A stretch of 64,000 bases of DNA, taken from positions 4,253,501-4,317,500 of the forward strand of contig JAEOAD010000005.1 of the NCBI GenBank assembly GCA_036365145.1, written 5' to 3'. Both the position numbers and the translations under genes were made by a program. The DNA comes from Orientallactaga sibirica (taxonomy: Eukaryota > Chordata > Mammalia > Rodentia > Dipodidae). Below the pieces are notes generated by a model, which searched no databases, was not told where the DNA came from, and was given only the letters and a program-made list of their open reading frames with translations. Shown here piece after piece: positions 33,837 to 46,200 of the stretch. The first letter of the stretch is position 1. Each line of letters starts with the position of its first letter.

Positions 33837-34289
33837 AACCAAGGAAGACTTTCATTTTGTTAAGTCACATTAAGTATCCTAGAATTTTACAGATTTTAAT
33901 ACAATAAGGATATTACATAGTAATAACAAAGGTGAGTTCTTAGAGGAAAAGAAAATTTTGCTTTATTTTCTATCTGGCCTTGGAATATTATTGCACAAGG
34001 TTAAAGACCCTATCTAAAATCCAGGCAGCCATTTTATTACCTCTTCCTTGTGAAGGTTCACAGATTGCTGCCATCACAAATGCCATTTTCATTAGACTAA
34101 TGCACACATTTATACACCACACAGAATAAGACAAGCTGGGCTGTCGTTTACCACTCTTTTTTCTTCCTTTTTAATTTCTCAGTGTATAAGACTACCCATC
34201 CAACTCTAGAGACGTAGCATTTCACAGGCAAGTGAACTGACTATATTTTTAAGGGGGAAGAAAAGGAAAACAATTTCACTCACTTTTTA

Positions 34290-34605
34290 GTATCACCTGT
34301 GGGAAGACATTCTAAGTCTGTGGTAGTTCTGAGCCAGAGATTTGAAAATTGTCCTGGCAGTGTATTGTTGGCAGGCTTATGGGTGTTAAAGCCATCTCCC
34401 CTTGCTAGTGTTTGGCACACTCTCCTGGTCCTGTTGTCCACTTTAAGTTGGCCAGATGATACCCACCCTCTGCTCATGCCATCGTTTCCACCTGTCATCA
34501 TAGAGCTTTCCCTCAAGTCTGTAAGCCAAAATAAACAATTTTTTCCCCCACAAACTGCTCTTGGTTGAGTGATTTCTACCAGAACTGTGAACTTGACTGC
34601 AACAA
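34290..34605 (+). mobile_element. LTR-like (MaLR-type) repeat
   Basis: GGGAAGACATTCTAAGTCTG start, GTTTGGCACACTCTCCTGGT middle, AAGCCAAAATAAAC polyadenylation-like word, and an end GACTGCAACA. The layout (AATAAA about 90 bp before a CA end) fits an old LTR. I believe this is a recurrent jerboa repeat, from memory only. Confidence 0.55.
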
Positions 34606-35104
34606 CTTGTGTCTTCCATCAGAATTACATGGATCAGTTCCTTAAAATTCCTTGGACTCAATCTCTTGCTCTTTCCATATGTATGAAATATGTGCCTATG
34701 TATATGTATACACATTTATGCAGACATATATATTTTTAAAAAAAATGAGTAAATTTATATTTTATTTATTAACATTTAATTGAATTTAATTTTCATACAT
34801 ATATTACACTTTGTTCACCTGTATCCACTTTATCCTCCCTTATCACCCTCAGTCCCACTATATTCCTTGTTCTTCTCAACTTTTACCAGCGGTTAAACCA
34901 CAAGAGACCATAACTTTCCCTTTCTGGCAATCATTAAAAGTCACTAACTCAACAAGGCTGAGAGTGGCCTCTCAAGCCCCGTCCCTACCCAAAGCAGAAT
35001 GTTGACTCCCTCTACAAAGTGCAAGTTTTGTGTAGGTGACCGTAGCTGCTGTGAGTTCATGAGTGCAGTGACTTTGTCACATCTGAAATTTTAAATAGAA
35101 TAAA
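34606..35104. other. intergenic, possible antisense L1 tail
   Basis: The stretch 34735-34880 is A/T-rich then pyrimidine-rich in the manner of an inverted L1 3' tail, but the match is weak. Nothing else recognised. Confidence 0.25.
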
Positions 35105-35113
35105 GAACTTTTG

Positions 35114-35302
35114 GGCTGGAGAGATATCTTAGCAGATAAGGTGCTTGCATCTGAAACCTAAGGACCCATGTTCAATCTATCTCCAGATCCCACATAAGCC
35201 AGACGCACAAAGATGAGGCAAGGTCCACTAGGTGGGGCAAGCTTCTAGAGGCCCTGGCACATTCTCATTCTCTCTCTCTCTCTTAAAAAAAAACAATAAA
35301 AT
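35114..35302 (+). mobile_element. B2-like SINE
   Basis: GGGCTGGAGAGATATCTTAG head with A-rich tail. A 9-bp duplication GAACTTTTG lies at 35105-35113 and 35303-35311. Confidence 0.92.
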
Positions 35303-35311
35303 GAACTTTTG

Positions 35312-36598
35312 TGTTTTCAGCCAGCTCACCTAACTTATGAGTTTAAATTCAAGAGTATAAAATCAATCCCTGCTTTTGCTTTCAACCTCCATGGATTTCA
35401 GATTATCAGTGGCCAACATTCTACAGTTTGCTTATCAATTCCTTGGTGATGCACGCTGTGTGTATCAATTCCGTGTGAGTACACACATACAACTCTATCT
35501 TCCTGATTCTGTTCCATGGGAGAATCTAGATGATATATCCTCTTTTCCTTTTCCCACCTCGTCATTCTTCATGGAAGTTATCATTCCAGTTCTCAAACGC
35601 AAGCATTTATTTATTTTCAGTAATATTCAGCCCAGTGTCTGGGACCTCACAGCACCAGTACATGTGCATTTATGGGAGGCTGGCTGGGGTGCTGACTGTC
35701 ACATCACTGTTTTGAAGGCTTTGCATGAATGAACTCAGTCATCCTCCAGTTTGAGGCTGTTTTATTCTCGTTTGGAAGGTACTAAAATTTAGTGATGATG
35801 AGATGAAGTAAACTCTCCAAATCACACACTGGGCCCTGGGGTCCAGACCCTCAAACCCCCCTTCCCTTGCCCCTTTTCAGAGCATGCAGTGTCCACAGCA
35901 ACAAACTCGCAGAGAATCTTCTCTTCAAAGCAAGAGCAGCTATCTATTCATAGGTGGTAATGGGTTAAAATTCTCTTGCCAGTCTGTGATATGGAGGCAC
36001 TCAGACTAGAATCAAGGTTTTTTGAGTTTAAAGAGAAAAGAAAAAAAATAAAAAGAGAACACTGAACATTGTCAGATGACTTTAGTAAAAAATAAATAAA
36101 TAATAAATAAATAAATGATTTGAAAAATGCACGTAGCACAAATTGGTTCAATGGAACAACTCTCAAAGGAAGCCCAGCTGGGAGATCAGGAAACACTAGA
36201 CATGAAGCCACGTTTCTCACTGCACACGTGAGCCTAGTGGGGACGAACCCCAAACCGCCATCTAGAAAGCGCGCAGTCGCAAAGGCCCCGGGAGGCATGT
36301 GTCCCCGAGTAGACCCGTTTTCCTACCAGGCCCTAGAGCCCAGCTTCTGGGTTTCTAAGGCTGTTTGAAACCCCCGTCCAGAGTTTCTGGGACTCTGTCC
36401 CCACCTAGAGGCCTAACCGTGAAGAAAAGGAGGTGTGTTTGATGCCGGCAGGACAAACTCAGCTTTGCTGTGTCGTCAGGGAGAGCAGTTTTGGAGGGTG
36501 ATGAGATTGCACACCAAAGGAAGAGGTCATGCATATACACCAGAAAGAGGGAGGGTGTCAGGCATACAGCTTTCTCTTGCATTAATAGGTCTTAATTT
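35312..36598. other. intergenic; weak MIR trace; CpG-rich patch
   Basis: The interval 35745-35850 loosely follows an inverted MIR core. The patch 36225-36330 has an unusual local concentration of CpGs for this window, including a GCGCGC run, but no open frame, TATA or splice pattern I can defend. The stretch 36090-36118 is an (AAAT)n tract. Confidence 0.35.
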
Positions 36599-36609
36599 CA
36601 TCAATATTT

Positions 36610-36851
36610 TTTTAATTTTTTTGTTTATTTTTATATATTTATTTGAGAGCGATAGACACACAGAGAAAAAGGCAGAAAGAGAGAGAGAGAGAATGGGCAC
36701 GCCAGGGCCTCCAGCCACTGCAAACGAACTCCAGATGCATGCGTCCCCTTGTGCATCTGGCTTCCGTGGGTCCTGGGGAATCGAGCCTCGAACCCTGGTC
36801 CTTAGGCTTCACAGGCAAGAGCTTAACCACTAAGCCATCTCCCCAGCCCCT
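36610..36851 (-). mobile_element. B2-like SINE, antisense
   Basis: GA-rich 3' part, inverted body and CCATCTCCCCAGCCCC head. Flanks CATCAATATTT (36599-36609) and CAGCAATATTT (36852-36862) differ by one base. Confidence 0.95.
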
Positions 36852-36862
36852 CAGCAATATTT

Positions 36863-37714
36863 ATTTTTAACAAAAATTGCATGAGTAGGCTTATGGGCAT
36901 TTTAAAGGCAATATGTACATGACTGTAAGCCCTTAGTTTAAAAGCTTATTCAGCCATGATCCACGAACATGAGAGGTGAGAAAAAAACATATATATGTAC
37001 CTCCACACAAAGAAAGCCTTTCCTGAGTCTCACTTGGACTGAAGTAGAAGTCAAACTTAGAATTAGGCTGCATGCTACCTAATTGGGAAACAGCTCTCTT
37101 CATCATCAATAGATTCTCATGCTAAATACTTTTCCAATTCCTCCCTCTTCCCTGGCTATGTCTAAATTTGTTTTGCTGCTGGGAGAAGGGAGAAAGTACT
37201 CAGCTTCTGTTACAGAGCAAGTTGCATGTCTAAACCGCATCTGCTCTCTGACAGGGACCAGATGCAGAACCCCGACGGGTCAGGGCGGGCTCTCTTACGT
37301 GATATAATCATGTATTTGAATTGCCATCTTGACTTTAGGCCACTATGGGGACCTAAAAAGTGATGGCTTTTTCTACCTTCAGAGACATCATGATCACATC
37401 CAAAAAATAAATAAATAAACCACAGGTAAACAAGAACAAGATCTGGCAGATTTATTTAATTAAGTTTTATGTGCCACACCATCCTTCAGAAATGAAGAGT
37501 CAAAGACCCATGGAAAACTATTAGCTTTTGTGCCTAAGTTCCATGAAGAATGTAGAGCCATGCAGGGTCTAACACATATACACTAAGGAAGAAAACCAGC
37601 AAGGCCTCTCTGTTCAAACTTCTCTTCACACATCTGTGCCACTTGCCATCTCTCAGAAATAAGGCAGAATTCCTTCTGGAACAAGAGTCGTGACTTGCCC
37701 CATAGTAAGGTAGA
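36863..37714. other. intergenic, nothing recognised
   Basis: No gene or repeat recognised. Confidence 0.35.
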
Positions 37715-38060
37715 TCACTGTGATGGCTAATCATCACGGTCAGCTTAACTGGATTTAGAAAGGCCATGGAAACACATGCCTGAGTGTGTCTATGCAGGCG
37801 TTGCTGATAGGTTAACTGCAAAGGGAAGAGCCACGTTGAAGGGAGGCAGCACCATCCCATTGGCTTGGGTCCGGATGAATGAAAACAAGAACGTGAATGG
37901 AGCACCAGCATTCCTCTCTGTTTCCTAACTGCTGACACGGTGAGGTCATGATCCTGCCACTGTGCCTGGCCCACTGAGATGGACTGTGCTCTCCAATTAT
38001 GAACCCAAATAAATGCTTCCTCCTCAAACTGCTTTTGTCGTAGCAGTCAAGAAATAAAGT
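37715..38060 (+). mobile_element. LTR-like repeat, left copy
   Basis: GTGATGGCTAATCATCACGG start, GGAGCACCAGCATTCCTCTC middle, AACCCAAATAAATGCTTCCT and CAAACTGCTTTTGTCG end. It is related to 39505-39870 by a shared order of landmarks (GGATTTAG, GAGCACCAGCA, TGACCAGCTGC-like, AAGTTGCTTTTG-like), with roughly half to two-thirds identity by eye. Confidence 0.55.
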
Positions 38061-39504
38061 GATGCATATGTTTTATTTGGGGCAGTTCTGTTAGGAACCT
38101 GATGGTTCTTGATTTTTAGAATGAGTTTGTGGGAGAATTATGGAAGACTTTGTATCTACAGAATGGATAAGCCCTAGAATGCTCTAAGCAAAACTAAATG
38201 GTCATCCTTGCAGGAGTTCAGAAGATCCAAATACCAAGACAATGTGTATAGTGGGGGCCTGGCTTATAAAGTGAAGGGAACGACTCTATCAGGAATTGTG
38301 CTAGAGGCAATTTGTGTTATATTTGGTCTGTGTCATGCAAATTTGAGAATTCAAAAGCAATGGACTTATGTGTTGGGTGTAAGAAATTTCATGAGAGCAT
38401 AGAATTCAAGCTGAGACATATTCTTCACTGCTTGTATTCAGATCTATAGTAAGAGAGTGGAAAGGTGTGAAGACTGCAGTTTCATGAACAAAGGAGTACA
38501 AGCAAGCTTAAAATTGTTGACAAGAAGGGTGCAGACCAAGAGATCACTAAAGAAATCAACACCATTAGATAGAAACGCCCTGCTCTGTACTGGGACAATG
38601 GGAAAGATACCTGAGGACAAGACACCACCCACTGAAAGCTCCAATTTGTGGAAATACAAGTTCATTTGAAACTGAGAATGCCAAGACAGGGGTTTCCTAA
38701 TCAAAAATAGCATCCAGGGAAAAGTTGCTCCTGCGTTAGCCTGGAAAGCACACAGAAAGCAGACTAACACTGTGGTCCAATGTCTTGAGCTGGCAGCAAA
38801 ACCTGACAGCTTTCTCCACATGATACCAGCTGCAAACACGAAGGAAGAAAGAGCAATGTAGTCAGACAGGATTGCACCAATGTTCCAGAAAGCTGCAGAG
38901 GCCAAATGGTGTGCAGCAGGGTCCGATGCCCTACAAAGAGGCCCCGAGAGGCCACTGAGTGAGGACATAAAGGTGAAGCTTAGGTTGCAGTGGAGATCAC
39001 TGATACTGGGGGTGACAGAATCATGGAACATCTGGTGACAAAAACTGCAGGCACCAGGAAGCCAATGAGAGAAGCTGTTTGCCCTACAGTTGGTGGAACT
39101 GGCGGGGCAGGGCTGCCAACACTGTTGGAGCCCACTTTCCTCCATCATAAGCACCAGGTGCCAGTTATGGCGCTGTAGAATTTGGAGTTTGCCTTGCTGG
39201 GTTTTGACCTTGTTTGACCTTGGTTTTCCTCATCCCTCCCTTTGAGAATGAGAAGGTTTACTCTTCACGATTGTTTATTGGAAGAATATAACTTTTATTT
39301 TTCAGGTGCTCAAAGTTAAGCATTTGATTTGAGTCTAATGAAACCTTGAGCTTTGGATTTTTCAAACTGTTAAAGACCCTGGGGGCTTCAGGAGTTGGAA
39401 TGAATGCATTTTGTATTATGTCATGGATGTAAGCCTATGCAAATCAGAGGCCAAATGCTGTGACTGAAAGTTATGTGTTTGGGGGCTCAGTTGAAAAGGA
39501 AGGG
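38061..39504 (+). other. 1.4-kb segment between two LTR-like repeats
   Basis: Not recognised as any gene. The minus-strand open frame 38444-39154 (236 codons) is the longest non-minisatellite frame in the window but has no recognisable domain. The plus strand has many stops. Its position between two same-orientation, related LTR-like repeats suggests the interior of a non-autonomous LTR element. Alternatively the two repeats inserted independently. Confidence 0.4.
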
Positions 39505-39870
39505 CAATGTAATTGTTAATCTTCATTGTCAACATGAATGTATTTAGCATCACCATGAAAATGCATCTCTAGATGTAGCTCTGAGGATTGTTTCCAAAAA
39601 ATGTTAACTAGGAAGGGACAACCCACCCTGAGTATGGTTTGTACAGTCCCATGAGCTGGGGTCCTGGACTTAGTAAAATGGAGAATGCCAGCAGAGCACC
39701 AGCAATCACCCGTCACTGTTTCTTGACTGCAGACAAAATGTGACCAGCTGCCTTACAATCTTGCTACCATGTCTTACCTCTAACATAAAACCCTACCTCA
39801 AGTTGCTTTTGTTGGGTGTTTTGTTTTGGCATAGCAATTTGAAAACTAACTAAAACGGACAGTGCATTTG
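39505..39870 (+). mobile_element. LTR-like repeat, right copy
   Basis: AATTGTTAATCTTCATTGTC start, GGGACAACCCACCCTGAGTA and AGAGCACCAGCAATCACCCG middle, CAAGTTGCTTTTGTTGGGTG end. The polyadenylation word is degraded to CATAAAACC. Confidence 0.55.
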
Positions 39871-41740
39871 TTTTTGGCCATCTTTTATACAGAAAGACAG
39901 GGAGGAGTAGAGCTCATTGTAGGTTTTATAGCCAGTTTTGACAGTGAAAAGTTCTAGCTACTATGACCCAGCTTATAGAAAAGACAGCTCCAGTGTTCAC
40001 GGCCTGTCCAGAAAGATGAGTTGCAGTAAAAAGAACAGAAGATCATAAAGGGATTTTACTCCCAAGGCTCTTCCAATGTCCCTCAGAACAAAGCATCTGG
40101 TCTACCAAAGTGCTATATTGAGGACATTATTTTCTGAGCCCCAACATTCCTGACTGAACACTCCCGCTGAAATCTCATGACCTTGGGGATCTATGAGGTT
40201 GGTGTGGTGGCTGGGTATCTTTCTCACAAACTTGGTGTGGGATTCCTTTGCTTTTGGGGAGATTCTAAAGACCCAGACCTGACCAAACTATATCTATGCA
40301 CACAGAAATGGGGAATTCCTTGCCCCACTCACCATCTATTGCCTTGTGAGATAGAAAGGAGCTGAGGGTCTAGAGAAGGCCATGACTCCTTCTTGGCTAG
40401 CACTGCCATATTTTATACTGTCTTACAAAACTTTCCTGGGACCATTGCAGCCCATCTATAGGAATTACCATGGGAAAATCACCACTGAAAATTGGTTTCA
40501 AGTTTAGAACCATGACAGCCCTAAGGGAAACACAGCCTCCAGTCCTTTCCGCAGTGGGAAGAGGAAAGAGCTGAGTACCCAAACTGAAGTATTGTCTTTA
40601 CACCCTCAAAAATTGTTCTCTTCCTAAAATCTCTTCTTCCTTGTTCCATATTTCTCCTAAGTCAGATGACTTAGACGCAGAAAATTCCATGAGGCCACGA
40701 GCTGGCTCAGGTTAGCAAGGTCTTCTTTGAGAAAAATCATTTTCAGTCAGGCCAAGATGGAAAATTACTAATCAAAATGGGAAAGGAAGGAAAGGAAAGG
40801 AAAGGGAAAGAGAAAGAGGAAGAGGAAGAGAAAGAGACAGAGAAAGAACCATTTGGAAGCTTAACAATAGTCAAGTGTGCTGTGGGTGCCAGTGTGATAT
40901 CCTGAACTATTGTCATCCAGGCTCTCAGCTTCCTTACACACTAGCGCACTAGCATAAGTCCACATGGGCTTCTTCTCAAAAAGAATTTGGGAAAGTGGAG
41001 ACTAACTCTGGATTGGGTGACATGAGGAATAGCATGGGCAGTAACTCAGTGCTTGAATTTGGGTCATTTCCCCCTACAGTTTTGGTTCTAAATTACACAA
41101 CCAAGCTTGTCCAATAATATAATTTCCCAAGATGTCTCACCTAGAAGCCTAACTATTCCTTTGATATGAAATTTCCCACATTACAATAACATAAACATAA
41201 CTTTGCTTCACTGTGGTATATTCCTGGTGATCTTAACAAGCAATGATAAACAGATGTCGATTGTGAGGTATTTGTCTTTAGTCGTTTGAAACATCTACAT
41301 GCATGTGAGACAAATGAGGGTTTTGCTAAAAGGTCATTTCTGATTCAGCAGGATGATGTGAAGAGTGTAATACTGTGCATCCCACTCCTCTCCAGGTGAT
41401 GCCCATGCATTCCCCAGGCCACTGATCTAAGGCACACGATTCAAAGGACAAGACTTTGGTTCCATAAACCTCAAGATAATCACCTTTGTAAATGAGCTGG
41501 GGAGCTACAAAAACAAAACAAAGAAAAGCATGAAACTTATTAGTGCTTTCAAGAGGTCTGGCATTCCCTGGGACCATCAAGGCAAGCAAGTCTAAGAACT
41601 GGTTTCTACTGTTCTGCAGTAGATAATGGAAGGCATTAAGGCATGAGAATATAAGTATCAATTTTAAAAAATCCAAAACTTATATTGAGACAAGCAAAAG
41701 AAGGAAACAAACATTTAAATAAATAATAACAATTTTAAAG
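39871..41740. other. intergenic; GGAAA-rich tract at 40.8 kb
   Basis: A purine tract (GGAAAGGAAA, then AGAAAGAGGAAGAGG) spans 40779-40848. Nothing else recognised. Confidence 0.5.
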
Positions 41741-41741
41741 G

Positions 41742-41965
41742 GGGCTGGAGAAATGACTGAGCAGTTAAGGTGTTTGCCTGTGAAGCCAAAGGATCCCAGA
41801 TCGATTCTCCAGGACCCACGTAAGCCAGATGCACAAGGGGGCACATGCATCTGGAGTTCATTTGCAGTGGCTGGAGGCCCTGATGAGCCCATTCTCTCTC
41901 TGTCTGCCTCTCTTCTATCTCTCTCTCTGCTTGCAAATAAATAAATAAAAACAAAAATAAAGAAG
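41742..41965 (+). mobile_element. B2-like SINE
   Basis: GGGGCTGGAGAAATGACTGA head, CCAGATGCACAAGGGGGCAC body, and (AAAT)n tail. Target duplication not resolved. Confidence 0.93.
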
Positions 41966-42202
41966 GAAACAGAGAAAACATGTACAATTGGGAAAAAAAA
42001 AAAAAAAAAAATCATTCCTGGAAAAAGCAAAAAAATCGGGAGAATAAACTAAGATAAGTGCTGATTTTGAGTTACTCCAGTCTACATTTCTAAATTATAG
42101 AATAATATATATTATATATATTAATTCTACAGAAATATAAAATAAAAGTAGGACTTTTACCTTATGATAGTCATGTTATAACAAGCAGTACATGTGCCAA
42201 TT

Positions 42203-42208
42203 TAATAA

Positions 42209-42247
<39 letters not shown>

Positions 42248-42251
42248 ATAG
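42203..42251. repeat. (AAAT)n microsatellite
   Basis: About 11-12 AAAT tetramers without an adjacent SINE body; 90 bp upstream is a short AT palindrome-rich run (42102-42125). Confidence 0.95.
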
Positions 42252-43684
42252 AGACAGAGTTCCAAAAAACTATGCAGCTCTACCATGAGGAAAGACCAAG
42301 GAGTTCAAGGGAGACATTGAGACCAAGGAAAGAATGAAGACGTAAAAAAGAAGGATATAAATTATGCGTCAAGTGTTAAGGATTGTGTGTTCTTTGAGAA
42401 CTTACGGACTATGCTGACCTATAGCTTTTCCCACTGCCTTTGCTCAAGTCAATATATGTAATAAATTATGGAACTAAATATCATCTCTCTCTTTTCAGTT
42501 ACCTATCTTCACAGTAGGAGGGCAGTGCCTGCTCTGTGGGGCCAGGCACAGTTCTACTTTACTTACTTCCTGTTTTAGTCCTTGTTATGACTCAGTGTGT
42601 TAGATTCAATAAGAGCAGGGTTTAGAGTCAATGTCAGAAAACTCCGATGAAGCATGGATGAATCCTGTTACTCATTGTGGGGCACGAATTCCTACCATAG
42701 GCAGTGTCAGCACCAGCCACATACATGAAGGATTGTATCTTTGCTTTGAGATCACAAAGTCAAACTCTCACTCTCAAAGGAGTCTATTTTATGAACCAGA
42801 CAAACCAAAATGTATCCTTCAGTTTCATAAGAATCTCTGAAATGGGCGGGCACAGGATGAACACTTCATGCTTAGTATCTGATAGACACAGGTGACATTC
42901 ACCCTAGCTTCTTGCATTTCCCTTCCATTTGATCCTAGCCAGTCCTCAGCTCTTCTCCTTAAATAAAACAACACATGAGTGAGGACAGTCTCCTGTCAAC
43001 ATCAAATGCCCTCCTGTGATTTCACAATGGGCAGAATTCAGCTAAATACTTGGTAAAGAGCCCAGCTAGCTAATGGAAACTAAGGATGAAATATTCACTC
43101 TGTTCTATCCTCCCAATTCTCATTTTCTCCATGGATGATGTGGGAAATTCTGAAAGTAACTCCCATAGTATAAAGAGCTCTAATCATGAAAACCAAAGCC
43201 GAGGCTTATTTATCTTGATGGCTACAGGGATTTATTCCAGAGTGACAAGATGGTTTGCTCAAGGACTCAGGTTGGGTGTGTCGGTGTTTCCTGGTTGATG
43301 CTATAAATTTTATTCTCATGAAATTGTCCTTCAAGTGTACAGAAGAAAGCTCATGTTGATGCTGTATTTTATGGTGAATGAAACATCTGAGTGTGAGTTT
43401 GGCTTTTCAGCTCAAGAAAAGAAAGCTAGGAGGAAGATGGACTAGTGAGGGTAAATGAAAGGCATGGAATAATGACTTCCCTTCACTCAAATGAGGCAGC
43501 ACAAGCTGCTCTTCCTGGCACTTCCCTGCACCTCTGTCTCTCCCCTCCATGCCTACCTGGATAGGAAAGAGCCACAGAGGCCTTCAGAGACCCCTGATCA
43601 CTGTGAGCGTGGGCACCATGCCACTGACCCTGACCATGGCAAAGTTTGGATGGCAGTGGTGAGTGTTTGCAAGTCATTCAAAGT
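42252..43684. other. intergenic, nothing recognised
   Basis: Short open frames (43483-43691, both strands) have no domain or splice pattern strong enough to call an exon. Confidence 0.35.
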
Positions 43685-44105
43685 GTGCTGACTGGGACAG
43701 AGTGATGGCTCCACTGTTAAGAGCATTTCCTGTGCAAGCCAGAGGGGGAGAGAAGGTCTATCATTATTTAAAGTTCATCCCCAGGACCCACATAAACAGC
43801 TGGTTATAGACACACATCTGTAACCCTAACTCGGTAAGGAAGCAAAGTCCCAAGAGTTGCCAGAGCTTCTTGCACAGCACAGAAAGCACCCGGATCAGCA
43901 AGACTCGTGCTCCACTACGATCTAGCCAAGAGCATAGAGCAGATTACACTCTGGTCACCCCAGCAGCGTGTGCTCACCCCACTGCAGGAGAGAGCACCGG
44001 GTTCCACATGGGCACAAGCCCATGCATACACCTCACACACACCACCTCTCTCTCTCTCTCTTTCTCTCACACACACACACGCACATGCACACACACACAC
44101 ACACT
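43685..44105 (+). mobile_element. B4-like SINE, diverged, with (CT)n/(CA)n
   Basis: ACAGAGTGATGGCTCCACTG, CATCCCCAGGACCCACATAA, then a long diverged middle ending in (CT)n and (CA)n at 44043-44104. The B4 assignment is tentative; the simple repeats are clear. Confidence 0.5.
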
Positions 44106-45085
44106 AAGTATGCTTGCTAGTTATTATTCTTCCTTCTCGTGCATCCTGCAACCTGTTGTTAGAAGAAAGAAGAAAAGTCGTGGGAGCCTAATCAGAAGTG
44201 AGTGTCCCATCACCCTCTGCTCCTCAGCAGACGTCATCCCCGGGGATCCTCTCCCACCTTCCTCTTTTCACCTTGCTCACGGGGCACACACTTCCCAAGA
44301 AGTGCCACTAAAAATAGCAGCAGCTGTAAAACCATGTTTTATGTGTTGTTTCAGATAAATGTATCTCTCGGAGTAGAGAAAGCATTTCCAAGCACAGAAA
44401 TAAAGAAGAACATAAAGTAAAAGATTGATGGGTTTTATCACATAAAAATTTAAAATGTTTATGCAACAATAGCTTCTGAAAGCAAAATCTGTAAAGCACA
44501 CTAGGAGGAAATTGACACACTATAAATAACGCACAGTGGGTCATCATTGCTAATACAAAAAAGCTCTTACATAGAAGAGATGAATATGTCAGTGAGAAAA
44601 AGGGCAAAATGTGAAAAGCTGATGCACCAAAAAAGTACAGGTGGACAACGAACCTGTTTCTCAGAGTTCACTCTCTATGCAAATCAAAGGCAAGGCTCTA
44701 AACACCAGCTTGTTCCTAGCCTGTCGTGCCAGCAATTATTTTAACGATAATGTGAGAAAGGAACTACTTACATGCCACTGGGGAGAATGTTACTCGCAAT
44801 ATCCTTTTAAAGAAGTAATTTACCAGTATGTATCAAGCCCTATAAAGATTTCTAACTCCACTTGCAGAGATTTGTTGTAAAAAAAAAAAAAAAATGAGCA
44901 TAACAAGTATTTTTAAGAAATCTATTCAACCCAGGTTATTTATAAAAACACCAAAAGAAATAATTGGTATGCGTAACAGCCTAAATCGCAAACATAAAGA
45001 AGGTGTGATATTCATTAACACTTATGTCAAAAGAACAGTGGTTGACATAGTGAACAAGTTTGAAAGTTACAGTCAGTCTGAACCA
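44106..45085. other. intergenic, nothing recognised
   Basis: AT-rich with a 16-bp A-run at 44879. No gene or repeat recognised. Confidence 0.35.
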
Positions 45086-45100
45086 TATATATATATATTT

Positions 45101-45247
45101 ATATGTTTTTCGAGGTAGGGTTTCACTCTGGTCCAGGCTGACCTGGAATTAACTATGGAGTCTCAGGGTGGCCTCGAACTCACAGCAATCCTCCTACCTC
45201 TGCCTCCCAAGTGCTGGGATTAAAGGCGTGCACCACCACGCCCAGCT
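45101..45247 (-). mobile_element. B1-like SINE, antisense
   Basis: GTTTTTCGAGGTAGGGTTTC through CACCACGCCCAGCTT, preceded by (TA)n instead of a long T-run. Low divergence. Confidence 0.94.
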
Positions 45248-45519
45248 TGGACTATATATTTTTATCTTTTTTTTTTTTTTTTTAAATGTGTGTGTCCGTA
45301 CAGAGCACAACACATACCCAGTGAGATCCAGGAGTTGCTTGGCCATTTAAGATGACTGAACTTTCTTGTAAGAACTTTATTTTTCTAACTTCCCCTAATC
45401 TATAATGAATATATGCAATAAATAGATTTGAAAAGTAGAATGCTTAGAAGTTACACTTTTTTATTGATTAAAATGTCAATATTTGGTGTATTCTGCAACA
45501 GACAATTTAACCCACTTTT

Positions 45520-45782
45520 AATTTTTTTTATTTTTACTTATTTTAGAGAGAGAGAGAGAGAAAGAGGCAGGTAGACAGAAAGAGGCAAGAGAGAGAGAGA
45601 GAGAGAGAGGCAGGGGAGAGAGAGAGAGAATGAATGGGTACACCTGGACCTTCAGCCACAGCAAACGACCTCCAGATGCATTCGCCTCCTTGTATATCTG
45701 GCTTACATGGGTCCTGGGGAATTGAATCTGAGTCCTTTGACTTTGCAGGCAAGTGTCTTACCCTAAGCCATTTGTACAGCCC
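45520..45782 (-). mobile_element. B2-like SINE, antisense
   Basis: Long (GA)n, then the inverted body and CCATTTGTACAGCC head. Flanks TTTAACCCACTTTT (45506-45519) and TTTACCCACTTTT (45783-45795) differ by one base indel. Confidence 0.93.
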
Positions 45783-45795
45783 TTTACCCACTTTT

Positions 45796-46089
45796 TTATT
45801 GTATTCACATCAAAATGTTCATTGTAGGGGCCACGATCCTGGAAGAGAGGAATCAATTTGCATATAATAAGTGTAGAACGTGGTGTGCTTACTGCAGAGT
45901 CACACCAATACATAACTTTGGAGCCGATGACTACCTACAGAGACTAAATGAAGGCTTTCCTAATTTCCAAATGTAGGTCTGTATCCATTCAAAGCAGAAT
46001 TTACTACCATCTTTATCCTCAGAGGGCCAGAGCCATGATGAAGACCTACAGGCTTTTCTGATAATGCTGCTTATCTCAACAAGGGCTGT
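45796..46089. other. intergenic, nothing recognised
   Basis: No gene or repeat recognised. Confidence 0.3.
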
Positions 46090-46200
46090 ATGGTCCAGTG
46101 TACTCCCCAGACTCACATCTTTGTGATCATCGCATTGGGGGTTATGTTGTCAAAGTATGATTTTCTGGGGACATAAATATTCAATCCACAACCAGGTCAT
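46090..46200 (-). mobile_element. MLT1-like LTR fragment, antisense
   Basis: CATTGGGGGTTATGTTGTCA, then TTCTGGGGACATAAATATTC and AATCCACAACC follow the inverted 5' end of MLT1 LTRs. Confidence 0.55.

Noticed and set aside
35745..35850. MIR fragment, antisense
   Set aside because: Only a loose order of MIR-like words; kept as a weak trace within an intergenic entry rather than called.
36527..36718. Ser/Leu-repeat frames in (GA)n/(CT)n tracts here and elsewhere
   Set aside because: They are translations of SINE 3' simple repeats.
38444..39154. 236-codon minus-strand open frame
   Set aside because: No domain or family recognised, sits inside a probable LTR-flanked element and opposite its orientation. 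Recorded as part of that segment only.
43483..43691. possible exon with a GGTGAGT-like donor near 43659
   Set aside because: No convincing acceptor with polypyrimidine tract in frame and no recognisable protein; donor-like words are common by chance.
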